Shown here: one piece after another, positions 24,177 through 31,255 of the stretch
Numbering within the stretch: the first letter of the stretch is position 1
Layout: every line of letters begins with the position of its first letter
Source: Bog-1181 sp964565765
Lineage (GTDB): Bacteria; Oederibacteriota; PGYV01; Palsa-1178
DNA: 45,925 nt
Direction of reading: 5' to 3'
NCBI GenBank assembly: GCA_964565765.1
Contig: CAZMGF010000017.1
Span: 1-45,925 of the forward strand
Notes under the pieces: generated by a model
Databases searched by the model: none
Told to the model about the DNA's origin: nothing
Seen by the model: the letters and a program-made list of their open reading frames with translations, nothing else
Position numbers and translations under genes: made by a program

Positions 24177-24397
24177 AAGAGTTTCTGAAATACATAATAC
24201 TTAATTTCTGGAAAATAACCGGCATTGTTTCATTTTTTTTGCTGGCCCTTTTTCTTGTCATATTTGGTTTTTTAAAGACACTTTTTATAATAGCCATGTG
24301 CGCCCTCGGGTTTATTCTAGGCAAGTGGAAGGATGAGGGAGTATCCATAAAGCAGATTCTGAAAGCCTTTTCCTCCTCCATGCGGATCAACAGATAA
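24173..24397 (+). CDS. Small membrane protein, DUF2273-like
   Basis: The 74-residue protein has two hydrophobic helices (IVSFFLLALFLVIFGFL and TLFIIAMCALGFILGKW) followed by a short cytoplasmic tail. This size and pattern, next to asp23 and amaP genes, is that of DUF2273 proteins, which regularly accompany them in Firmicutes. It probably joins the Asp23-AmaP membrane assembly. It overlaps amaP by 4 bases, and its stop codon is directly followed by the next start codon. Confidence 0.8.
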   Translation: MKEFLKYIILNFWKITGIVSFFLLALFLVIFGFLKTLFIIAMCALGFILGKWKDEGVSIKQILKAFSSSMRINR

Positions 24398-24817
24398 ATG
24401 AAGATCAAAAGAAACATTTATACCCTGATTGACGCCAATGTCAACAGGGCAAAAGAAGGCCTGCGGGTCATAGAAGATGTTTCAAGGTTTCTTCTTGCCG
24501 ACACAAAAACCACCCCCGCCCTGAAAGCCATCAGGCACTGCGTGGACTTCGCTGTAAAAAAAATATCTCCGGATTACATTGAATTGATTAAAAACCGCTC
24601 TTCAGAAAACGACATAGGCAGGAACTCCAGGAATAAAAGTGAATTCAGGCGCGGCGGTGTTTCAGATATACTCGCCTCAAATTTCAAGCGCGTGCAGGAG
24701 TCTTTTCGGGTGCTTGAGGAGATTACAAAGCTGATCAGCGTACCCGCCGCCGTAATATTCAAGGAATTAAGGTATAAAACTTACGAACTCGAAAAGGAAC
24801 TTCTTTTAAAAATATGA
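24398..24817 (+). CDS. Stand-alone ThiD2 domain protein (thiamin synthesis)
   Basis: The 139-residue protein is wholly helical and carries IDANVNRAKEGLRVIEDVSRF, then LKAIRHCVDF and NFKRVQESFRVLEEITK. These match the ThiD2 domain that in many bacteria forms the N-terminal part of a long ThiE; ThiD2 has been described as a hydroxymethylpyrimidine phosphate kinase unrelated to ThiD. Here it is a separate gene that overlaps thiE by ATGA and precedes thiC. The three together could give HMP-P (ThiC), HMP-PP (ThiD2) and thiamin phosphate (ThiE). No conventional thiD is in the window. The kinase activity is inferred from the family. Confidence 0.85.
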   Translation: MKIKRNIYTLIDANVNRAKEGLRVIEDVSRFLLADTKTTPALKAIRHCVDFAVKKISPDYIELIKNRSSENDIGRNSRNKSEFRRGGVSDILASNFKRVQESFRVLEEITKLISVPAAVIFKELRYKTYELEKELLLKI

Positions 24818-25452
24818 AAAGTTCCGCCGACCTTTCAGTTTATGTGATATTTGATATTGAATATATAATATCCCTGAAGAAAAACCCGCTCAAATGCCTG
24901 CTTTCCGCAATTCAGGGCGGCGCCACAGCCGTTCAGCTGCGTTCCAAATGCATGGACGACCGCGGTTTTTACAACATGGCCCTGAAAGTTAAAAAAATAT
25001 GCCGCCGCTATAATTGCGCATTTATTATTAATGACAGGGTGGATGCCGCACTGGCCTGCGGCGCTGACGGCGTACATATCGGGCAAAACGACCTGCCTTA
25101 CGCGGCTGTAAAAAAACTTGTGAAAAAAACCATGCTGATAGGCCTCTCAGCGTCAAATTTAAAGGAAGCCCGTGCCTGCGACAGGCTAAAGCCTGACTAT
25201 ATAGGCGTCGGTCCGGTCTTTGCCACGGCACAGAAAATATCCAAAGCGCTGGGAGTTGGCGCCCTGAAAAATTTTGCGCCTAAAATCACAACTCCCCTGG
25301 TTGCAATCGGCGGCATTAACGGTTATAATATCGTTCAATTAAAAAGAATCGGAATACAAAATTTTTCTTTTATTTCAGCGGTTTTTTCCGCGGATGATAT
25401 CCGCGGACATATGAGCTCCATAAAATCAATTATAAATTCCAAGGAGATATAA
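24814..25452 (+). CDS. thiE: Thiamine-phosphate synthase
   Basis: ThiE couples HMP pyrophosphate with thiazole phosphate to give thiamin phosphate. The 212-residue TIM barrel shows GGATAVQLRSK, FIINDRVDAALACGADGVHI with the following GQNDLP, LIGLSASNLKEA, DYIGVGPVFAT, and the phosphate-binding VAIGGINGYN. After GPVFAT the usual Thr-x-Thr-Lys is ATAQK, a mild change. It is placed between ThiD2 and thiC with tight coupling on both sides. Thiazole genes (thiG, thiS) are not in the window. Confidence 0.94.
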   Translation: MKSSADLSVYVIFDIEYIISLKKNPLKCLLSAIQGGATAVQLRSKCMDDRGFYNMALKVKKICRRYNCAFIINDRVDAALACGADGVHIGQNDLPYAAVKKLVKKTMLIGLSASNLKEARACDRLKPDYIGVGPVFATAQKISKALGVGALKNFAPKITTPLVAIGGINGYNIVQLKRIGIQNFSFISAVFSADDIRGHMSSIKSIINSKEI

Positions 25453-26739
25453 ATGACACAGCTTGAAATGGCAAAAAAAGGAATAGTTACACATGAAATG
25501 AGGGAAGCCGCCAAAAGTGAAAACATGGACGTAAATGCCCTGATGCTCTCTATTGCCTCGGGCGAAGTTGTAATACCGAAAAATATCAACCATACAGGGT
25601 GCAGGCCGACAGCCATAGGAAAAAATACAAAAATAAAAGTTAACGCGAATATCGGTTCTTCCCAGGATTCCTGCTCGGCGGACGGCGAGCTTGAAAAACT
25701 CAGAGCCGCCATTGATGCCGGAGCCGACGCTGTTATGGACCTTTCAACAGGCGGTGACCTGCGCGCCATCAGGGAATCAATAATGAAAAATTCCTGCGTG
25801 CCGGTGGGCACGGTTCCCATATATGACGCAGCCGTCAGGACTATAGCGGATAAGGGCGACATTTCCAAAATGACCGAAGACGAGCTCTTCGGGGTGATAG
25901 AAGAACACGGCAGACAGGGCGTTGATTTTATCACCGTACACTGCGGAATAACGCGGGCCACAGTTGCCTCAATGATGTCACAGGGAAGGATACTAGATAC
26001 CGTGAGCCGCGGTGGCACCTTTCTCGCTGTATGGATATTGAAAAACAAAAAAGAAAACCCTCTTTTCTCACAGTTTGACAGGCTCCTTGATATAGCCTAT
26101 AAATATGACATGACCCTTTCCCTTGGCGATGGAATGAGGCCGGGATGCCTCTCAGATGCAACAGACAGGGCCCAGATACACGAGCTGCTTGTCTTAGGCG
26201 AGCTGGCCAGGCGCGCTTACAATAAAAATGTACAGGTAATGATAGAGGGCCCCGGGCACATGCCGATAAACCAGATAATAACCAATATGCAGCTGCAGAA
26301 AAAACTATGCAACAACGCCCCGTTTTATGTCCTGGGGCCGCTTGTAACCGACATTGCACCGGGATATGACCATATAACAGCCGCCATTGGCGGCGCTATC
26401 GCGGCCTCAAACGGCGCTGATTTTTTATGTTATGTCACGGCCGCGGAGCATTTAAAACTTCCGGACATTGATGAAGTAAGGGAAGGCGTAATTGTATCAA
26501 GGATCGCTGCACACGCGGCTGATATTGCAAGGGGTATCCCGGGCGCAATTGAATGGGACAATAAAATGGCGCGTGCCAGAAAAAATCTTGACTGGGAAGC
26601 TCAGATAAGCCTTGCCATTGACAGCAAAAAAGCGCAAAAAATGCGCGACTCTCTTCCTCTTCGTGATAAGGAAGTCTGCTCAATGTGCGGTGAATACTGC
26701 GCCATAAAAGAACTTAAAAAAGCCTTTGAAAATAAGTAG
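25453..26739 (+). CDS. thiC: Phosphomethylpyrimidine synthase (radical SAM)
   Basis: ThiC converts aminoimidazole ribotide to HMP phosphate with a 4Fe-4S cluster and SAM. The 428-residue protein is the short form lacking the N-terminal extension of E. coli ThiC. Motifs include INHTGCRPTAIG, VNANIGSSQDSC, AVMDLSTGGDL, SLGDGMRPGCLSDATD, VMIEGPGHMP, YVLGPLVTDIAPGYDHIT and IGGAIAASNGADFLCYVT. The cluster ligands lie at the C-terminus in CSMCGEYCAIK (CxxCxxxC spacing). AAGGAGATATAA precedes the ATG, which abuts the thiE stop. No TPP riboswitch is seen before this gene or the ThiD2 gene, so control is probably from further up the operon. Confidence 0.96.
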   Translation: MTQLEMAKKGIVTHEMREAAKSENMDVNALMLSIASGEVVIPKNINHTGCRPTAIGKNTKIKVNANIGSSQDSCSADGELEKLRAAIDAGADAVMDLSTGGDLRAIRESIMKNSCVPVGTVPIYDAAVRTIADKGDISKMTEDELFGVIEEHGRQGVDFITVHCGITRATVASMMSQGRILDTVSRGGTFLAVWILKNKKENPLFSQFDRLLDIAYKYDMTLSLGDGMRPGCLSDATDRAQIHELLVLGELARRAYNKNVQVMIEGPGHMPINQIITNMQLQKKLCNNAPFYVLGPLVTDIAPGYDHITAAIGGAIAASNGADFLCYVTAAEHLKLPDIDEVREGVIVSRIAAHAADIARGIPGAIEWDNKMARARKNLDWEAQISLAIDSKKAQKMRDSLPLRDKEVCSMCGEYCAIKELKKAFENK

Positions 26740-26820
26740 TATAAAGCAATAATCTTCACTATTGCCAATATTTTATCGTAAATTTCAAACTTTTCTTCTG
26801 TCATAAAATCTATAAAAAAC

Positions 26821-26850
26821 TTGACAATATAAGTATATTTATGTTATTAA
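26821..26850 (+). promoter_or_regulatory. Promoter for the V4R-like gene
   Basis: A perfect -35 TTGACA at 26821-26826 is followed, with an 18-base spacer, by TATTAA at 26845-26850. The -10 is weak. A 6-base hairpin (GCAATA/TATTGC, 26746-26765) lies just after thiC but lacks a T-run, so it is not called a terminator. Confidence 0.45.
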
Positions 26851-26885
26851 TTATGGAACACTGTTTCATGAAAATTGGAGGAATA

Positions 26886-27425
26886 ATGCAGGTAAGAGGA
26901 AGCGCCTTTAAATCAATATTAAAATACGCGGAAAAAAAACACGGCATCGAAAGGGTAAAAAATTTTTTTATAGACAATCCCAGCTTTTGCGCAATAAAGG
27001 ATTATATTGACCTTGACTGGTATGACCTTAAATTTTACCTTGATTATTCGGAAAAAACCGACAAATATTTTGGCTTTGGCGACGGTTCACTGCTTTTTGA
27101 AGCGGGTGAGTTTGCCTCCAGGCAGGCCTTTGAATCCTCGCACAGGCTATTTAAGGATATGACAATGCAAAGCGCGCTGGCAAACGCTGAAACGGTTTTT
27201 CTTTCATATTTTTCCGCCGCAGTGGTTGAAATCAAATATATTAAGGATAACAAAGCCAGCATATATATTAAAAATCTTCCCGTCTCGCCTTATCTCGCGA
27301 AGAATATATGCGGCTGGATCAAACACGCGGTGAAATCAATCAAAGCTAAGGAACCTTCTATTACGGAAACAACTCCAAAAACATGCCTTTGCTTTACACT
27401 TGAATGGATAAACGAACCCCTATAA
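26886..27425 (+). CDS. V4R/heme-NO-binding-like protein, unknown function
   Basis: The start chosen is the ATG at 26886 because GGAGG lies 4 bases upstream; an earlier in-frame ATG has no such site. The 179-residue protein begins with QVRGSAFKSILKYAEKKHG and has SLLFEAGEFASRQAFESSHR and SAVVEIKYIKDNKASIYIKNL. The order of a helical part, a glycine/phenylalanine-rich turn and a paired-strand end recalls the 4-vinyl reductase and HNOB-related fold of small-molecule sensor domains. No heme-ligand motif can be named with certainty. It appears to be a single-gene unit with its own promoter. Family assignment is tentative. Confidence 0.6.
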   Translation: MQVRGSAFKSILKYAEKKHGIERVKNFFIDNPSFCAIKDYIDLDWYDLKFYLDYSEKTDKYFGFGDGSLLFEAGEFASRQAFESSHRLFKDMTMQSALANAETVFLSYFSAAVVEIKYIKDNKASIYIKNLPVSPYLAKNICGWIKHAVKSIKAKEPSITETTPKTCLCFTLEWINEPL

Positions 27426-27432
27426 TTTGTTA

Positions 27433-27846
27433 TTAATCCTTATATATCAGTGAAATGCAAAAACCCGCTGCTACATAACTTACAAGCCCCTGCGCAAGCC
27501 AGGAAATTATAAGGTCCGCAGTGAACTTTCCGGCAACAAGCGACATAATGAGCGGCTGTGAAATAAGTATTGCCCAGACGACAAAACCCCAGAAAATTCC
27601 TTTTATTATATTTCCGCCCGGCATGCCTTTTGACATAAGCGCGTAAAAAACCGCCATTATGATGCCCATCCCGACATTAAGCATCAGCAGTTTGTAAAAC
27701 CATTTCATTGATATTTCATCCCTGAAAAGAGCGCTTAAAGACGGGTCGGAAATCCTTCCTGTGTATTTATATGAAATCGAGGCAACAAGGAATAAAATAA
27801 AGCCCGCCAGAATTCCAGCCAAAAACATTTTTATAATTTTATCCAT
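27433..27846 (-). CDS. Four-helix integral membrane protein, unknown
   Basis: The 137-residue protein has four predicted TM helices: MFLAGILAGFILFLVASISY, FYKLLMLNVGMGIIMAVFYA, IKGIFWGFVVWAILISQPLI and LAQGLVSYVAAGFCISLIY. It lacks recognisable catalytic motifs. The ATG at 27846 has GGAGGGATGTT upstream on the minus strand. It is the only minus-strand gene between 14 and 45 kb and converges with the V4R-like gene, 7 bases separating their ends. It probably has its own promoter in the 260-base gap before the porin-like gene, but no clear match was found. Confidence 0.75.
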   Translation of the reverse strand: MDKIIKMFLAGILAGFILFLVASISYKYTGRISDPSLSALFRDEISMKWFYKLLMLNVGMGIIMAVFYALMSKGMPGGNIIKGIFWGFVVWAILISQPLIMSLVAGKFTADLIISWLAQGLVSYVAAGFCISLIYKD

Positions 27847-27932
27847 AACATCCCTCCTTATTTTTGATTAAGCAATATTATCACAAGGAGCCCTCTTTTT
27901 CAATCTGTTTTGAATATGAAAATTTTGCGCAA

Positions 27933-27961
27933 TTGACAAAATAAAAGCCTTCTGTTAATAT
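27933..27961 (+). promoter_or_regulatory. Promoter of the porin-like gene
   Basis: A -35 TTGACA at 27933-27938 and a -10 TAATAT at 27956-27961 have a 17-base spacer, a near-ideal sigma-70-type promoter. The -10 overlaps GTTAATAT (27954-27961), which is repeated 11 bases on, and CTGTTA/TAACAG arms flank both, so a regulator could bind here. Confidence 0.7.
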
Positions 27962-27967
27962 TGTGTT

Positions 27968-28107
27968 AATATAACAGGTCGGGGAAATCTAAAATCTTGC
28001 AGAACAAAGCCTTTGTAATTGTTTTTATATAAATAAAAACGAAGGGTGGTGATGCAGGCAGGTCCGGAAATTATTTCAATATAAAAAAATCGGGAGGATA
28101 ATTCTTT
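27968..28107 (+). promoter_or_regulatory. Long 5' leader with hairpin and mini-ORF
   Basis: The transcript from the promoter at 27933-27961 would carry about 140 bases before the porin-like ATG. It contains a hairpin with 8-base arms (GTTTTTAT/ATAAAAAC, 28021-28040) and, just after it, a ten-codon reading frame at 28052-28084 preceded by GAAGGGTGG. The porin gene's own site GGGAGGA lies at 28092-28098. This could be a regulated leader; no known riboswitch matches by eye. Confidence 0.4.
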
Positions 28108-29331
28108 ATGAAAAAAGTACTTTTAGTTTTGGCTCTGTTTTCTCTTTTTGCGACAGGTCTTTTCGCTTCGGCAGCCAGGATAGACGGAATGGGGCTTGGC
28201 GCCGCGGCATGGATGGTTCAGGACCAGTACCTCGCCTATAAATATTTCCCGCAGATGGTAAGCGAATACAACAATTCTGCGGTTGTTGAAGCGTCAAACA
28301 ACACATACGGCTATGTCGACCTCTCCTGCCTTAACGGTGTTGTGGGTATCATCGCCAATTCGCCAAGCGCTTCTGTAATAGCTCCGGCAGTAAACTCTTC
28401 AGGGGCGATATACAGCATGGGTAATCTTGGATTCGGCATTACATACGGGTCAACCAATCTTGAAAATTTAACTGGGGCCATCACAGGAAATTCCGAAGGA
28501 ACATATACTTCGTCCCACGCATACAATATAGGATTGGATGCAGGTTATACAATGGACCTTAAAAAAAATATGCCTCTTAATATAGGTTTGAACATCAATA
28601 TTCCGTCGAATTACTCACAGGATAATGAAACAAAAACTAACGGAGTAACTACTGCAATTAACAAAAACGGCACAACCGGCGTGGAAGCAAACCTTGATGG
28701 CAGGCTTGCTTTGCAGAATGATATGCTGGCAAATGTTAACATCGGCCTTGTTCAGTCAAACAACCTCATTTTTGCAGAGGGTTTCACGGCTGCCGGAGTA
28801 CTTAATGCGCATACTGAAGAAGCTACCAACTCCACAACTTTTAACCTACAGCTTGGCGGTTCAAAAACAGTAAAAGTTGGCACTGTTGACCTTTTTGTGG
28901 GTGCACAGCCAAGCCTCAGCATGATAAATTCACTTGAATCAAACAAAGATATTTTTAATAATGCAATTCTTGCCGGCAACGGTAATAAATCCTCAGAAAC
29001 CACTGTTTCACTTCCGATATTTGCAGGAGTGGAAGGAAAAGTAAATGATACCTGGGTGGTGCGCGGCGGCGTCAACAAAGCAATATGGACAGTTGACTCA
29101 TTAACAACTGTTACAAAGCTTGCTAACGGCAATACTGCGACCAACAACACCATTAATACAACAACAAGCGGTTCCCCTGCCGTATCGCTTGGTATAACAG
29201 GCGTTTTCGGCGATGTTACAATTGACGGAGATGTAAGCACTGGAATATTAATGAATGGCCCCTATTTCATAACTGGAAATCAGTCCAATCCTTTCATCAG
29301 CCAGGTTGCTTTAACCTATGCCTGGAAATAG
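28108..29331 (+). CDS. Porin-like outer membrane beta-barrel protein
   Basis: The 407-residue protein has a clear signal peptide (KKVLLVLALFSLFATGLFA, cut near Ala21) and a mature part with the composition of an outer membrane barrel. It is rich in Asn, Thr, Gly and Ser with alternating hydrophobic residues, as in YSMGNLGFGITYGSTNLENL, YNIGLDAGYTMDLKKNMPLN and VNIGLVQSNNLIFAEGF, and it ends in SQVALTYAWK. The opening ARIDGMGLGAAAWMVQDQY resembles secreted barrel proteins whose first strands follow the signal. No known transporter family is recognised. It is monocistronic, with a strong promoter, a long leader and a strong terminator, which suggests an abundant product. Confidence 0.75.
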   Translation: MKKVLLVLALFSLFATGLFASAARIDGMGLGAAAWMVQDQYLAYKYFPQMVSEYNNSAVVEASNNTYGYVDLSCLNGVVGIIANSPSASVIAPAVNSSGAIYSMGNLGFGITYGSTNLENLTGAITGNSEGTYTSSHAYNIGLDAGYTMDLKKNMPLNIGLNINIPSNYSQDNETKTNGVTTAINKNGTTGVEANLDGRLALQNDMLANVNIGLVQSNNLIFAEGFTAAGVLNAHTEEATNSTTFNLQLGGSKTVKVGTVDLFVGAQPSLSMINSLESNKDIFNNAILAGNGNKSSETTVSLPIFAGVEGKVNDTWVVRGGVNKAIWTVDSLTTVTKLANGNTATNNTINTTTSGSPAVSLGITGVFGDVTIDGDVSTGILMNGPYFITGNQSNPFISQVALTYAWK

Positions 29332-29347
29332 TTAACAACCGTTTAAA

Positions 29348-29386
29348 AAAAGCCCCTGTGTTGTCAAACACGGGGGCTTTTCTTTT
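29348..29386 (+). terminator. Rho-independent terminator after the porin-like gene
   Basis: Arms of 15 bases (AAAAGCCCCTGTGTT and AACACGGGGGCTTTT, one G-T pair) enclose the loop GTCA and are followed by a T-rich run ending near 29386. The A-rich left arm would also make it work for transcription from the other side. Confidence 0.93.
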
Positions 29387-29418
29387 GTATATTTAAATGC
29401 TGTTTTTTAAACTTTTTG

Positions 29419-29447
29419 TTGTAAAAAAATTTGTTTTAATGTATAAT
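29419..29447 (+). promoter_or_regulatory. Promoter of dnaA
   Basis: A -35 TTGTAA at 29419-29424 and a perfect -10 TATAAT at 29442-29447 are 17 bases apart. The transcript would have a leader of about 180 bases that includes two DnaA boxes, which fits autoregulation by DnaA. Confidence 0.55.
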
Positions 29448-29635
29448 AAAACTCAATTAAAGCTATGGTTTTGCTGTTAAATCGATGTTATTAAGTTGTT
29501 AACATTTGATTGTTAGCGTCTGTGGATAATGAATTTTTTGCCTTAAATATAAGGTATTTAACAGTTGTCAACATTCCATTATTTTTCTGGGTTTATTGTG
29601 GATATCTTTTAAATTAGAAAAGGCTGGTAAATTAA
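29448..29635. other. oriC: Upstream half of oriC with DnaA boxes
   Basis: This AT-rich region just before dnaA holds TGTGGATAA at 29521-29529, an exact DnaA box (reverse of TTATCCACA), and TGTGGATAT at 29597-29605 with one mismatch. Several TTGTTAAC/GTTAACA-like segments lie around 29495-29510. Together with the boxes after dnaA it gives a bipartite origin like that of Bacillus. It may also serve for dnaA autoregulation. Confidence 0.75.
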
Positions 29636-30979
29636 ATGTCATTTGACTGGGATGTAATGGTAAGTCAGTTAAAAACAGGCGCGCCTTCATTATATGTGTG
29701 GCTGGAAAAGTCATCCGCTTCATACGATGAAAAAGAAAATAAATGCGTCATTGACGTGCCGAGCGGCCTTCATAAAAAAAATCTCAATGAAAAATATTCC
29801 GAGGCCATTTTAAATATTTTAAAAACAGCCATTAATGATTCCGTTTCTTTTTCCGTTGAAGTTAGCAAAACACAGGCCTCGCAGAAGAATGTAGAACCAA
29901 AAATTACCATAAAAACCCAGCAGATACCCCTGCCGCTTGATTCACCCGCCGGCCATATTCCATACCTGAATACCAAATTCAAATTTGATAATTTCATTGT
30001 GGGCGACTCCAACAGGTTCGCGCATGCCGCGTCAAAAGCCGTGGCCGAAGCTCCCGGCCAGACTTATAACCCGCTTTTCATATACGGCGGCGTAGGGCTC
30101 GGCAAGACACACCTGCTGCACGCCATCGGCAACCTTGTATATGAAAAAAATCCCCAGGCAAAAATACTTATAACAACAGCTGAAAAATTTATTTTTGACG
30201 TTGTACAGCATATCGGCAGCGGTAAAATGGCTGATTTTAAGGAAAAATACAGAAGCGTCGACCTGCTTCTTGTGGATGACATAGAGTTTTTGCAAAAAGG
30301 AATCCAGGCCCGCGAAGAATTTTTTCATACATTTAATGATCTTTCAAATCTTAATAAACAGATAGTCGCAACTTCTGATTCTCCGCCGCAGGAATTAAAT
30401 CTTGAGGACAGGCTTAAATCCCGTTTTGCGGCTGGAATTATCGCCGATATTCAGCCGCCTAATTTTGAAACAAGGGTCGCCATATTAAAACTTAAAGCAA
30501 GGGATATGAACAAAATAGTCCCTGACAACGTGCTTGCGTTCCTTGCCGAACATGTGGATACAAATATCCGCTCACTAAGCGCCACCTTTTCAACCCTTGT
30601 CGCGCTTTCAATGCAGACCGGCAGCGAAATTGACCTTGACCTGGCGCGTCAGGCGCTTAAGGTTACAAACCCTTCCTTTGATTCAAATAAAAAGATAGGC
30701 ATAGACCTTATACAGCAGATAGTGGCAGATTATTATAATATAAAAGTACAGGATCTTTCTTCAAGAAAAAGGCCGGAAAATATCGCCATGGCAAGGCAGA
30801 CCGCCATGTACATAACAAGGAACCTTACTGATTATTCCCTTGTCCAGATAGGGCAGTATTTCGGAGGTAAGGACCATACCACTGTAATGCACGCCATTAA
30901 AAAAGTTGAACATATGATAAAAGCCGATGATAAATTCAGGCTCGCTATGGATGAACTTGTGGCCAGAATAAAAAAATAG
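29636..30979 (+). CDS. dnaA: Chromosomal replication initiator protein DnaA
   Basis: DnaA binds DnaA boxes, unwinds the origin and loads the helicase. The 447-residue protein has the usual four domains. Domain I is about residues 1-85 (WDVMVSQLKTGAPSLYVWL), and a short linker follows. The AAA+ domain starts near LNTKFKFDNFIVGDSNRFAH and has Walker A GGVGLGKTHLLHAIGN (about residue 150) and Walker B LLLVDDIEFLQ (about 211). The DNA-binding domain IV carries DLSSRKRPENIAMARQTAMY and the signature GGKDHTTVMHAIKKVE. The ATG at 29636 has a weak AAGGCTGG site. Clusters of DnaA boxes lie on both sides of the gene. Confidence 0.98.
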   Translation: MSFDWDVMVSQLKTGAPSLYVWLEKSSASYDEKENKCVIDVPSGLHKKNLNEKYSEAILNILKTAINDSVSFSVEVSKTQASQKNVEPKITIKTQQIPLPLDSPAGHIPYLNTKFKFDNFIVGDSNRFAHAASKAVAEAPGQTYNPLFIYGGVGLGKTHLLHAIGNLVYEKNPQAKILITTAEKFIFDVVQHIGSGKMADFKEKYRSVDLLLVDDIEFLQKGIQAREEFFHTFNDLSNLNKQIVATSDSPPQELNLEDRLKSRFAAGIIADIQPPNFETRVAILKLKARDMNKIVPDNVLAFLAEHVDTNIRSLSATFSTLVALSMQTGSEIDLDLARQALKVTNPSFDSNKKIGIDLIQQIVADYYNIKVQDLSSRKRPENIAMARQTAMYITRNLTDYSLVQIGQYFGGKDHTTVMHAIKKVEHMIKADDKFRLAMDELVARIKK

Positions 30980-31255
30980 ATATTATTATTAATGTTGACT
31001 GTATGTTAAGAGTTTTGTGGATTGCTGTTGATAAATAATAGTAAAAAAGTTTATTGTGGATAATTGACTTATATTGTATTAAAATGTAATTGTTATTCAC
31101 ATTAACAAGGTTATAAAAAGAGAATTTTTTATGGTGTTTTAATGTTCTTAAGATTACTAACAGTACAACAGAAGCAACAGTCTTATTAATTAATAAGTAC
31201 TTTTAATGCTGACATTGATATTAATGTGGAAAAAAACATTTTCAGGAGGATTTAA
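30980..31255. other. oriC: Downstream half of oriC: DnaA-box cluster between dnaA and dnaN
   Basis: The 276-base gap is very AT-rich and has an exact DnaA box TGTGGATAA (31055-31063), TTATTCACA (31093-31101) and TGTGGAAAA (31225-31233), both of which fit TTWTNCACA on one strand. Looser copies are TGTTGATAA (31026-31034) and TGTGGATTG (31016-31024). The run of A/T after the first boxes could be the unwinding element. A possible dnaN promoter (TTGTTA at 31090-31095, TATAAA at 31112-31117) overlaps a box. Replication most likely begins here. Confidence 0.85.

Noticed and set aside
24377..25453. TPP riboswitch before the thiamin genes
   Set aside because: ThiD2, thiE and thiC are packed with overlaps or no gap, leaving no room for the aptamer, and no CTGAGA core is found there.
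26746..26765. Terminator after thiC
   Set aside because: The hairpin has only six A/T-rich base pairs and no T-run follows.
27968..28107. Cyclic-di-GMP (GEMM) riboswitch in the porin leader
   Set aside because: A short stretch with CAAAGCC looked suggestive, but the conserved tetraloop-receptor and GGTAGGTAGCGGG-like parts are not present.
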